From Elmis aenea (taxonomy: Eukaryota; Arthropoda; Insecta; Coleoptera; Elmidae): a stretch of 64,000 nucleotides of DNA. The translations under genes and the position numbers were made by a program. The stretch lies in the NCBI GenBank assembly GCA_947652605.1, contig OX393581.1:11784640-11848639 (forward strand). Reading direction: 5' to 3'. The notes beneath the pieces were generated by a model that was not told where the DNA came from, did not search any database, and saw nothing but the letters and a program-made list of their open reading frames with translations. Positions 12,661 through 22,568 of this stretch are shown in pieces; the first letter of the stretch is position 1, and each line of letters starts with the position of its first letter.

Positions 12661-12711
12661 GTAAGATTTCAAATTGTCCATTGCGTTTTTCAGGAATTCT
12701 CGAAATTTCGG

Positions 12712-12866
12712 AATTTTTGAAAATTATTTAGGCCTATATTCTAAATCTTTTTGCAATTGTACAAATTTGAACGTCAAGTTATTTGGTACCTACATGTATT
12801 TTTATGACGCAATTCTCAATTGAATATTGTTGCTTTTTTTTTAGTGATTTTTCAAATTACAAGAAT
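12712..12866. repeat. Direct repeat A flanking a Jockey scrap
   Basis: About 155 bp nearly matching 13401-13568: TTTTTGAAAATTATTTA, CAAATTTGAACGTCAAG, TTATTTGGTACC and TTGAATATTGTTGCTTTT occur in the same order in both. Confidence 0.8.
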
Positions 12867-12959
12867 TGTTATTATTTTTTTAGTGGCAACTATGATTAAT
12901 TTACAATCTATTCTTGATGAACAATAAGTAAATTGTTGTGGCTTTAATTTAACGTGAAG

Positions 12960-13398
12960 GATAAGCTTGCCCAGTGGCAATCATCCGTTTAAATTTACTT
13001 AATTTAATTTATTATTGGCAACATAGGTTAAATTTTTACTTAAAACGATTAGGCAAGTAGAGGCTTATGCCTCTTTAGTCTTTTAATTTGTCCAGTGTTT
13101 ACTAATAACTTTGCTGCTAAAAGGTTGATGATGAGACAATCTTTCTTGATATTTTGGCACTAAAACTTTTGAGCACAAATGAAGATCTCGCTGTAAAGGT
13201 ATAACTCATTAGTAACATACCATGGTGCGTTGGTTATTGTTCTTAAAGTTTTGGCCTGAAATCGCTGTAAGATTTCTATGTTCTATGTTACTGCTTGAAC
13301 CCCACAGTTGAATTATGGACGTCCATATTGGCTTTAATATCGTTTTATAGATTAGTAGTTTGCTATTGATGGACAGTTGTGAGTTTCTGCCAATAAAC
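12960..13398 (-). pseudogene. Jockey-type LINE fragment, end of reverse transcriptase
   Basis: Minus-strand frames read GRNSQLSINSKLLIYKTILK, PIWT, IQLWGSSSN, then after a frameshift LQRFQAKTLRTITNAPWYVT and later LLVNTGQIKRLKRHKPL. These are the thumb and C-terminal part of Jockey-clade reverse transcriptase (compare 50310-50755). There are several frameshifts. The piece lies exactly between two 155-bp direct repeats. Confidence 0.75.
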
Positions 13399-13400
13399 GC

Positions 13401-13568
13401 AATTTTTGAAAATTATTTATGCCTATATTTTAAATCTTTTTTGCAATATTAAGTAAGAAGTTGTACAAATTTGAACGTCAAGTTATTTGGTACCACGTAT
13501 TTTAATTACGCAATTCTTAATTGAATATTGTTGCTTTTTATGTAGTGATTTTTTCAAATAACAAGGAT
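13401..13568. repeat. Direct repeat B flanking a Jockey scrap
   Basis: Counterpart of 12712-12866, roughly 90% alike by eye, with a 12-bp insertion (ATTAAGTAAGAA region). Confidence 0.8.
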
Positions 13569-13857
13569 TATAAAGGGAAAAAAATTGGTTGAGTAGTATT
13601 GTGTTAAAAAAAGTTAATGAATGAAGTGAAACGTTGACACAACCAAACCGAATTAATTAATGATTCAACCCCCTCTATACCTTGTGTCTGTCCGCACGGG
13701 CACATGTGTGTGTCCACTTATAAGACTTTTCACAAATATTTCACAATCAGATATTTTAGCAAAACAGATTCTCGATCTGGACAGTATTTTTATATGTAGA
13801 AAAACTAAGAATAGTTTTAACATATATTTTATTTATGAATTTTTAGAAACCACTTAC

Positions 13858-14053
13858 AAATTTGACTTTTAATTTTTTTTTTTAAACTCATCTGTTTTAG
13901 AGCACTTATTTTTTTGTTGAAATTTCTAATTTTTTCTGTAGGCGTTTGCTCTGTTGATGAATCGTTTAATGTATCTTCACTTCCGCTATTCTTATAATCT
14001 GCATCTTTCACCGAATCATCATCGTCTTCTATTATACTAGTCGCTTCCAGCAT
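13858..14053 (-). CDS. Exon-like acidic frame of unknown protein
   Basis: ATG at 14053 opens 65 codons that reach a consensus splice donor TTT|GTAAGTGG at 13858/13857. The product is MLEATSIIEDDDDSVKDAD followed by a Ser/Asp/Thr-rich stretch and a Lys-rich end (KKISALKQMSLKKKIKSQI). Without splicing the frame ends at 13829. Upstream, another frame is open from a good acceptor (TTTGCAATTGCAG at 14214) to 14039 and encodes a hydrophobic piece ending KINREKI. That frame is offset by one, so the whole may be a decayed coding segment with an indel. The family is not recognised. It could be a host exon or an old transposon coding remnant. Confidence 0.35.
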
Positions 14054-14384
14054 GAGATCTTTTCGCGATTAATTTTGTACTGCGTTTCATATTCATAAAC
14101 TAATATTTTACGAATGTAGGCTAATGTTTTATAATCGGCTATGCTATAACTAACACCACAAAATATTGATAAACTTGTAAACAGTTTATACCACACGATT
14201 TTAGCTGATACCCCTGCAATTGCAAAGAAATAAATGTAACAGTAGCATCTAATAATATCCGTTCAAATTATTTGCTTACATAGGGCAAACACCGAACTTG
14301 AAACAACAGTGTTCTTTCTGTATATCATCAAGGACACTCAGTTGAAGCTTTGCAAGTATGTGAAGTCGGTTTGCACGTACTTAA

Positions 14385-14515
14385 ATTTCGAGAATCGAGA
14401 TTCTCGATCTAGAAAGCTCGTTCGAGAATTTTTGAGATCAAGAATCAACTTTCGAGATCGAGATCTAGAATGGATAAATATCGTCTCGTCTCGTCTCGTG
14501 GCAACACTATATTAG
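14385..14515. repeat. TCGAGATC palindrome array at a hAT-like end
   Basis: TCGAGAATCGAGATTCTCGA, TTTCGAGATCGAGATCTAGA and (TCTCG)3 cluster here. The minus strand starts GTGTTGCCACGAGACGAG, resembling CAGTGTTGxxCA hAT ends. Confidence 0.45.
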
Positions 14516-15419
14516 AATATTGGCCAATAAAATGTTTAGGGCCTTAAAAGGTTTTTTAAAAACAACAAATCCTTAAGAATAACACGGCACTCTTGATTAA
14601 CGATATTTTATTATACAAGTTTTGAATGATCTGTGATCTATAATAAACCCTAAACAATAAATAAGAAGTTTACACATGGTACATATCAGCTAAAACAGGT
14701 TTACTCCTAATAAAATTGTTATAAAAGTCACATCTTTCAACGTAACCACTTAACATTCTAGCTGGACTATGCGTCAAGCAACTGTAAAGTCAATTGATTA
14801 AAATTTTTATTTATTTTGCTATTAATGCAAAAACAAGATTTAGACTTTTTTTAAATTTACCTTTGTGTATAATACCATAAACGATTTGTTGAGTATTTTT
14901 ATTCTGACTGCAATGAACTCAAGAGTTTTGAGCTTTTCTTGCCCATTTTATTATAAAATTCTTCATTTCGAAAGCACTACTTATTGGAATCAGTCAGTCT
15001 TAATAATTAATTTAGCTTTGGAAAGAAAACATGGCTGAGTCAAAAAACTTTTCAATATTTATCACGGTATTTTTGAATTTTACAGACTTACATCAATACA
15101 ATATTTTCATCGCTAATATCCACAATTGTAAAGCACACGTAATATTTGTGCAGCAATAAATTAACCTAATGCTGCAACAATTTTTTAAATCTGTTTGTTT
15201 GAATGTTAAGTGTATGCTTGCTAATTCTGTGGTTAGTTTATCGCAAATAGCATAAAACGCGTCACTTAAAATGAATTTTTTCCTTGTGCGAATGATATTT
15301 TGTGGTTACACTGACTTCCAATAACTTATTCCTACTATGATGCATGTAGAAGAAAGTTTGGATTCTGCTGTAGGCGATTTTTTTCACGGTATGATTTTAT
15401 CGTTTCCACAACAAATTTA
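14516..15419. other. No gene seen
   Basis: AT-rich sequence with no supported gene and no recognised element end. Confidence 0.5.
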
Positions 15420-15985
15420 GCTTTTTCCACGACCACTAATGTAAATGACTCTTACCCTACAGCCTGCATGCATAGTAAGTGGGTCCTTACGCACGGTAAG
15501 CAAAAAGCACATTCTTTTAAGAAATGATCAAAGTATACTCACGTCAAATACTTCTTGCATACCTAGTAAGTGAGTTATAACGCACGGTAAGTAAAACGCA
15601 CAATTGTCTAGAAATGTCAAAGTAGGCTTACGTCAAAATTGACAAGACAACGTAATTACATTATTATTATACATTATACATAATACATTGTACTATTAGC
15701 CAAAAAACCGGTAAAATCGTATGTTTTATGTGATCGTAGAAAAAGTATGCTACATAACACGAGTTGCAAAACAATTATGCACGAGTGGAAAAGTTGCGCA
15801 CGAATGGCGCGAATGGCGCCCGGGGTATAGTTTTTTTTCCGCTCCCCCTCGTCCGTATTTTTATTGTAGTTTGCGAGTTTTAAGTAAAATAATGTTGTAT
15901 ATTTATTTAAATACACTGTAATGATAATGAGGGCGTATTTCCATGAGTTCTTACAACTCTTGTTATGTAATATACTATTATTTAA
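15420..15985. repeat. Dispersed repeat, copy 2, with internal tandem duplication
   Basis: Same family as 5795-6107 and 55390-55700. A unit of about 90 bp (GCATAxxTAGTAAGTG, CGCACGGTAAG, AAAxGCACA, GTCAAA) is duplicated in tandem at about 15467-15555 and 15556-15650; the 55.4-kb copy has one. ACATAACACGAGTTGC and TTACAACTCTTGTTATGTAA form inverted motifs at about 15763 and 15950. Confidence 0.6.
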
Positions 15986-16424
15986 CACTTCATAACAAAT
16001 TGCGTTACCTTACGTAATTGCAAAAGTGAATTTAAACAATTTAAAAGACAAAAATGTCGTAATGGGTCATGCATTCGTTTTAATCAAGATGTGTTTGTGC
16101 AAGATAGGATTGAGTTTTGTTGATATTAAATGTTTTTGATATGTGATATATTGTAAAACTATTAAGAATCAGATATATCAGCATAATGTCCGGACTTTAT
16201 CTTGTTGTTGAGGCGATGCAGGTGTGTGCAGTCGCCACTGTTGATTAAAAGATATCTTAAAGATTAAGAAAACCGTTAACCCGTTGGCGATTTTAACCTT
16301 CGACGACCTTAATTAATACTTATATTCTACACAAAAAAGTACCTTCCTTAAAAAAGTAAAAATAAAATTGATCTAAAGATTAGGACAAATGACAGAAAAA
16401 AAACAACATTTTCATATTTTTCGC
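15986..16424. other. No gene seen
   Basis: AT-rich sequence without recognised features. Confidence 0.45.
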
Positions 16425-16574
16425 CATAACTTTTGAAGCACGAGGAATTTTATGGCTTTAAAAATTAATTGTAGCTTCTCTGATACTCAAGAATAATTCA
16501 TCTAATTTAAGCAAACCTGAATCTCTTAAAATAAGCGAAATCCCAATGCTGGAAATGTTATTTGGGACACCCTG
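16425..16574. repeat. Solo right arm of the 57206-58647 foldback family
   Basis: GAAGCACGAGGAATTTTATG, AAGCAAACCTGAATCTC, AATGCTGGAAATGTTATTTG and GGGACACCCTG-TA match the right arm of the foldback at 57206-58647. No left arm is present. Confidence 0.7.
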
Positions 16575-16576
16575 TA

Positions 16577-17464
16577 TAAATTTTGTGTGGATGTGGTGAA
16601 TTAAAATTAATCCGGTTTTGATAGATTTAAATATGTTTGGTCATAAATAATTAAATTTTACGTGGGTAATGTGTGTAGACCAAGTAATTTACCTAATGTA
16701 AAAGTAAATGTACACACTTACGACAACTAAACTATTCCGTTTAGGGCGGAATGGGGATAAAATCTAATGGCATAACACGTATCTGATAAATAAGTTTTGA
16801 ATTTCATTACCTGTTGATGAAGTAACGGAAATATTATGTATACAAAATTATTTGCGTTAAAACCATGGTCAGGACACGCTTAAAAATTTATGGCAGTGGA
16901 AATATTTAAACGGACGGGCGTTTTACGCAAAATTGATCGTGCAAACCGAAAATACTTCAAAAAGGAAAGTCTTAATTGATAAAATAGGGAACACGACGTC
17001 GCCATAACGACATCAGACTGTTTTTTTTCGTGTATAAATTAACAAATTGATTTTTAGACCGTGTAATTGAAACAAAGTCGCTCTAAATTACATTTTTAGA
17101 ATTGTTTTTTAGCGAAAATGCTCATTTTAATTATAATTATGCTTTGTTAAGGCTGTAATTTAATTTGATTTTGTTAAGTTCGTGGGTGGTCTTTACAGCT
17201 TGCCAAAATGTTTTTGGATATTTTAGCGAAAATTCGCATTTAATGAAGGTTATAATTAAATTCGATTAAATCGAATCGATATAAATAGATAGGTTTGTTA
17301 TTAATATAACACAATACAGGGTGTAATAGAGATCAATTATCTTGTTTGTTTATAGCAATAATTCTAACAAACCTAATATGTTAATAAATAGCGAAAAAAA
17401 ACTCTAGGAAATGGTAGGAGTATAAAAATACACCCGTAATATTTTAATTAAAAAAGAAAAAATT
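16577..17464. other. No gene seen; stray repeat end
   Basis: AT-rich. A lone CAGGGTGTAATAGAG end occurs near 17316. Confidence 0.45.
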
Positions 17465-18132
17465 AAATACTTATAATTATTGGTTTGAAAAGATCTACGT
17501 CTTAAAATTATTTTCAGCTATACAGGGTGTCCCATTTTTGCGCTATAACAAAAACATAGATTTTTTTAAATGGAACACCCTGTATATTTTTATGTCTTCG
17601 GGTGTCATTTTTTAACCTCTACACGAATGTCTGTTAACTTTTTGATTTTATAGCAGTGTTGCCAACTTACAATTTTTTTTTCTGAAAACTCTTACATAAG
17701 CAGGCTTTATTTTAAAAAATCGTAGCGACTTCGTTTTTTGATTATTACATAATTAATATCCGCTTAAATTCTAAATTGCTTACGTTTTGGTTGATTTGCT
17801 TCAGCGCGGCATAAAAGTGCAATTAAATGGCTACTTTTGTGAAAAGTATTGAATATCTCAACAACTACGGGGCTTAGACATAGGACAGCCCCTATAAAAA
17901 TTAAAGAGGAGAAAAAAAGCTATCGGTTAGCGAAATAAAGTAAGGGTTGTTACATTCGAAAAAAATGAGTTATGTCACATTGAAGTTTAGAAAGTTTGAC
18001 ATTTTTTTGTAAACATAAATTTTTTAATATTAATATGTAGCTCCCTAACCGGACTAATGTTATTTAAGTTTTTTTTTTTCTATCTGTTACAAGCGGGGCG
18101 CTATGAAAGCCCGACACTGTTGCAGGACCCTG
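17465..18132. mobile_element. Foldback-family element, copy 1 (order A-P-B-C-D)
   Basis: Shares five blocks with 31345-32086: A (GATCTACGTCTTAAAATTAT), P (60-bp mini-palindrome), B (GACGAATG..GTAGCGAC), C (TAATATCCGCTTAAATTC to CTCCCTAACCG) and D (GGGGCGCTATGAAAGCCCGA to GACCCTG-TA). Here A-P-B precede C. In the other copy they follow C in inverted form. This fits a foldback A-P-B-C-B'-P'-A'-D from which each copy lost one arm. Confidence 0.6.
17523..17582. repeat. 60-bp TA-flanked mini-palindrome
   Basis: CAGGGTGTCCCATTTTTGCG to TAAATGGAACACCCTG, flanked by TA. The same 60-bp unit, inverted, lies at about 31905-31964. Confidence 0.7.
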
Positions 18133-18143
18133 TATACTATATA

Positions 18144-19518
18144 CAGGGTGTGTAAAAATTGGCGGGTATTTTGCAGTTTATACAAATTTTTTATTTTTTG
18201 ATTAAAAGACGCATATCTAGCATTTTCGAGGTCGCTGATTCCAAAAAAGTGATTTATATCGCCCGGAAAGTATTTTTTACTTGTATTTTCACGTATGGAA
18301 CTTAATTTTGACGATATAGCACTATTGGGCAATCACGAAGAGAAGCTCATCACGGTGTGTTCACAAGTGCCGCAAACGTAAGCATCAAAGAAATACCGTT
18401 TGTTTTCTTGAAAATATTAAAATCAGAGTGAATATGTCCTTTCTCACGACCGTCATTCATTTTGTCGGTAAAAGAGGGTCAGGTTAGAGGTCTGTAAAAG
18501 CTTTTTTTTTTAAGCAATAAACATTTACCTTTACATATATTTTGTGTGCTTACGTTTGCGTCACTTGTGAACACACCGTGATGAGCTTCTCTTCGTGATT
18601 GCCCACTATTGTGTGCCAATAAGGAGAAACTTCACGAGCAATTAGTTATTTGGGGATTGGTTCCTGCATTGAACCTGTTGATGAAGATTTTGATGTTGAA
18701 ATTGATTTTGAATAAAAGATTTTGTTGAAAGATAGAGATTTGTACGAACTTTTATGGTTAACTTCTACCTATATTTTTGTAAAAAATTCTATGATAGGTT
18801 GGTTTCCGGGCCATTACAGTAAGTTTTTTGGAATCAGCGACCTCGAAAATGGTAGAAATATGTCATTTCATCGAAAAAGTAAAAATTTGTATAAACTGCA
18901 AAAATTCCAAATTGGCGGAAGCGCTACACGTGGCGATGTTCTTCGTAAAATTCCAAGTCGAAAATCTTAATACGAAAATGTTGTACCATGCTTGCTGTGT
19001 CTGCAAGAGGTTCTCAAAGTTTTGACATTTAGTCCTTTAATAAGCGTTATTATTTAATACTTGCAAATGAAAAAGCTGCAATTTGGAATAAAAATAAATT
19101 TCGAATAGTATTTTTTCCTAGATATTGTGTTCTTCCTTTCAAAAATTGGTGTTGAAAATATGTAAATCACTGATTTGAATGAAAATAATACATTGTCATT
19201 AGCTGTCATCTCTGTTTTTCTCGTAATTATTTCTAGTTTGTGTTTTACGATACCCAAAAGTTTGCAGCTATGTTTACGAACTGAAGGCCTTCTGTTCAAA
19301 CAAAAATTGTAAATAGTAAATACCTAAGTAAAAATTGCTGATAAAAAAATGTCCAAACGCAAATTAATGTATGCAACGTTGCCAATTTTTCTTTTCTTTA
19401 AATGGTTCCTGAGGCCATAGAAAGCATGGTACAACACTTTTGTATCAAGATTTTCTACTTAGAATTTTACGAAGAACATCGTCACGTGTAGCGCTTCTGC
19501 CAATTTATACACACCCTG
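18144..19518. mobile_element. Composite of two mariner-type elements fused at their ends
   Basis: Outer ends TA-CAGGGTGTGTAAAAATTGG and CCAATTTATACACACCCTG-TA. The left part (18144-about 18908) is a foldback whose arms share GCATTTTCGAGGTCGCTG / CAGCGACCTCGAAAATG. The right part (about 18909-19518) is an internally deleted copy of the DD41D mariner at 28429-30124, keeping both termini of that family and the codons for the last ~20 transposase residues next to its 5' leader. At the junction near 18908 the right terminus of the first and the first ~14 bp of the second are missing. Confidence 0.75.
18328..18603. mobile_element. hAT-like MITE nested in the composite
   Basis: Inverted ends of about 59 bp begin GGCAATCACGAAGAGAAGCT and are flanked by a perfect 8-bp duplication, CACTATTG, at 18320-18327 and 18604-18611. 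There is no coding capacity. The 8-bp duplication argues for hAT, although the terminus does not start with CA. Confidence 0.8.
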
Positions 19519-19520
19519 TA

Positions 19521-19854
19521 TATGAAGATATTGACAAAAATAATTGTACTTATGGTTGTGTTATATAGAACAAACCAAATGTAATGTTTAAACTCGTGAG
19601 AAAAAACATTTTAGATATGAACCGTTCATTTTCAAAGTGGCTTGCTTACTTTTATCTTATTTTGGGATACTTAATATTTTGCATTTCAATGTGCATAAAA
19701 ATATTCATGCTAACTATAAAGAAATTTCATCCGTTACTTATATTTTTCTCAGTATACATAACTTTGCATAGACTTAAGCCACTTTCAAAATTAATAGTTT
19801 ATACTTACGTTGATTTTATCTGTTGTGTTTTATTGAAGTGATGTTTGATAAGAC
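19521..19854. other. No gene seen
   Basis: The plus-strand frame 19584-19841 (85 aa, hydrophobic) ends in the AAGCCACTTTCAAAAT motif shared with the foldback arms at 20797 and 36570, so it is probably repeat-derived. Confidence 0.4.
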
Positions 19855-20850
19855 AGTGCTTTAAGAAAATTGATGAGTAAATTACATAATGTATGTAATT
19901 TATGTAACGTATTTTATTATCAGTTTATTCAAGTATTTTTTCATTATCATCAATATTCATAACAAAAGTAATAAGTAAATTTACCAGTACATTTTGAGCT
20001 ACAAGTATAAGTAATTTATACAACGAAGTCCATGTAAAAGTAAATTAATCGATTGAACCATTGTCATTAATAGGAGCGGTAAAGTCTTCGGACATTTGAC
20101 TTTATTTTAAATTTTTAAAATAACTGGTAAATGAATGAATAAACCATTTTCAAAGTAAATGCATTTGCATTTGTTTATTTATAAAATTTCTATTGACGAA
20201 AATAGTACACATTTTGAAAGAAATTGCAAGTAAAATGTTTAACCTCTTCAGACCTGAATTAATTTTGAGGCTTAAAAACATTATTCTGACTTGTGAGTAT
20301 ATTATTTAGGTTATAAATAACGTAGTTCATCTTTTTAAATTTTTTAATATTTCAATTTCCTGGATTTTCCACATGTCCATTGTGATGGACATTGGTTCTT
20401 GAGCAGATATCAAATAAGGTCTCTCGGGACAAAAATGACTTAAAAAAATTACGGCGATTTTTCTTAAGATTATCTTTTCACAATTAACAAAAATCCGTCG
20501 CTTAAACAAAAAAAAAATCAAAATAACACACACCACTCAACTGACATCTCGTATCAACGTCAGTACCTAAAACGAAATGCAACATAATGCGGCTTAGTTT
20601 GGATCAATGGCGCCCAAATCGTGTAAACTCTATAACACAGTATTCTACCTTTCATTAAAACCTGATGTAGAACAGAAATATATTAGGTACTACAAAGTTA
20701 TTTACAAAATGCTTATGAACTGTAATAGACACCAGGTCTGAAGTGGTTAAAGATAAAAATACCAGCTTTAACTCTATTTTCGCGTATAGTGACTCCAGCC
20801 ACTTTCAAAATAAACGACTCATACAAAATTAATAAATAAGACTACATCCC
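19855..20850. repeat. Foldback-arm repeat (AAACGACTC / AAGTCTTCGG family), right-arm copy
   Basis: Blocks AATATTCATAA, AAGTAATAAGTAAATT, CATTGTCATTAATAGGAG, AAGTCTTCGGA and AAATAAACGACTCAT match 59571-60065. In the opposite orientation they match 36550-36900 and 56885-57180. It is interrupted by the TTAA-flanked element 20243-20746. Confidence 0.65.
20243..20746. mobile_element. piggyBac-like MITE in a TTAA site
   Basis: Ends CCTCTTCAGACCTG and CAGGTCTGAAGTGG are inverted and flanked by TTAA on both sides (20239-20242, 20747-20750). Related repeats lack the insert and read TGTTTAAAGATAAAAAT or its complement (near 59978 and 36640), giving an empty site with one TTAA. This is the signature of piggyBac transposition. 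No transposase frame remains. Confidence 0.85.
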
Positions 20851-21784
20851 ATCAAGACACAAGAGTCTTAAAACTAGTTAAGCATTTCAATAGGAAATAT
20901 TGATATAAAAGTGATTTTAATTAAACTGATTTTTACTGATACCTGAATCTTTTAAATAATCCAAGACCTTAGTTACAGATGTGTTTTTATTAAAGCTTTT
21001 TGTTCTTTTGATATCTGTTATCAATATTCGTTTTTAAAAAAGCTTTTTTTTAATAAATGTGGCCGTAGAAGCCATATTTTCATATTGCTGCTGTAACTGG
21101 AAAAGTAAAGATGTATGGTCAATTCGTTCCATCTGTTTCTCGAGCCCGCGTTCCAATTTGAAAGCTTAAATAAGCCGAAATCGATCCGATACGCCTTTCA
21201 GTTTATATTTCTGTTTGCATTTTATTTCTGTAAAGTTAAACATTTCAATTAATTTTATAGCTCTCCGTTTACCTCTGAGGAAATTTTATGGTCCTTGTGG
21301 TGGGTGTCGCGTTAACAATTTAATATAACCAACGAGAGCTAATAACGCCACGACACGTAATAAAAACTATGGTTCAATAAATTGTATTTGTTAGTGTGGT
21401 ATTATTGCTTATAGTTTTCCGAAAGTAATATCGTAACTTTGGCATGGCTTGAGGCTGAAGCAAACTCGCTCACAGCATATAAACTATATTAGTGTAAGTT
21501 ATGTCCTGCGGTGCTATAAAACTTTAAAAAGTATATATTTTTCACGAAATGGGCACTGCATGTTGCCCACGCGTATATTCGGCATTATTTTGGTGACACT
21601 TGTTAGTCATGCAATAATAAGCGGGGCCTGGTGCAAAAAGGCCATGGGGGGCCCACCATAGATGATTTATCCAAAAACAAAAAGTTAAAAAATGCATTAC
21701 ATATTACAATATTAATTAAAGTTTTTCATTTAAAAAATACGCAAAACTATATTGTATAGTTACACTTGAATAATTTATAGGTAC
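20851..21784. other. No gene seen
   Basis: The plus-strand frame 21449-21661 (70 aa) has no known motif. No element ends were found. Confidence 0.45.
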
Positions 21785-22568
21785 AGTGTGTGTAAAAAGT
21801 TAAAAAGTAACGTAACGGATCAATATCTCGTCTTGTGACAACTTTACAAAAATAAGTTTTATATAAAAGTTATTTGTGATAATTTACTACAAAACCTTAA
21901 ATTATTTTCAGCTATACACAATGTTTTGTTTTTTCGCACCGATACGTCACTTAGTTTTTTTTTTAAATATCATAGAACGCCCAGTATATTTTATAATTTT
22001 TGTTTTCAAAAATATATAGGCTTTATGTATCTAAAATCAGTCGTTTTTGCTTTTTGAGTTATTTAAGTTTTTATAAAAATATTGACAGAAATAGGAGTCT
22101 AAACAAGTAATGATATTTTACAACTTGGCAATGTCAGAATAAATTCCTTTGAAACTTTGTTGGACAATAGTGTCACAGTGATTTTTGACTAGTTAAAATT
22201 TTAAAATAATACACAGGGTGTTCCTTATGCGTGGTCCATTTAGTCAAACTTCAAACACGAATAAGTCATTGTTTAAAATGGTACACCCTATATATTTTAC
22301 ATTTTCTTATTTATGCTGGAATTAACTTCAAAAATTATTAAAGGTCAATTATGTCTAAAATCATTATTAATCATTAATAATACACAGGGTGTTCCTTATG
22401 CCCGGTTCATTTAGTCAAACTTTAAACACCAATAAGTCAGTTTTTGTAAATGGAACACCCTATATGTTGATAATGTATTTATCTTCAAGAACTATTAAAT
22501 GTCAATTATGTCTAAAATCAGTATTTCTCGAGTTATTACGGATTTCTTGATAATTTAGTGATACAAAC
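21785..22568. repeat. Dispersed repeat (copy 1 of the 61.3-kb family) with a tandem unit
   Basis: Collinear with 61285-61895: AACGTAACGGATCAATATCTCG, GCACCGATACGTCA, TGACTAGTTAAAATTTTAAA, CACAGGGTGTTCCTTATG. A ~178-bp unit starting CAGGGTGTTCCTTATGC is present twice here (22213 and 22387) but once at 61.67 kb. The hAT-like element at 22569 splits the copy; its last part resumes at 23966. Confidence 0.75.
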
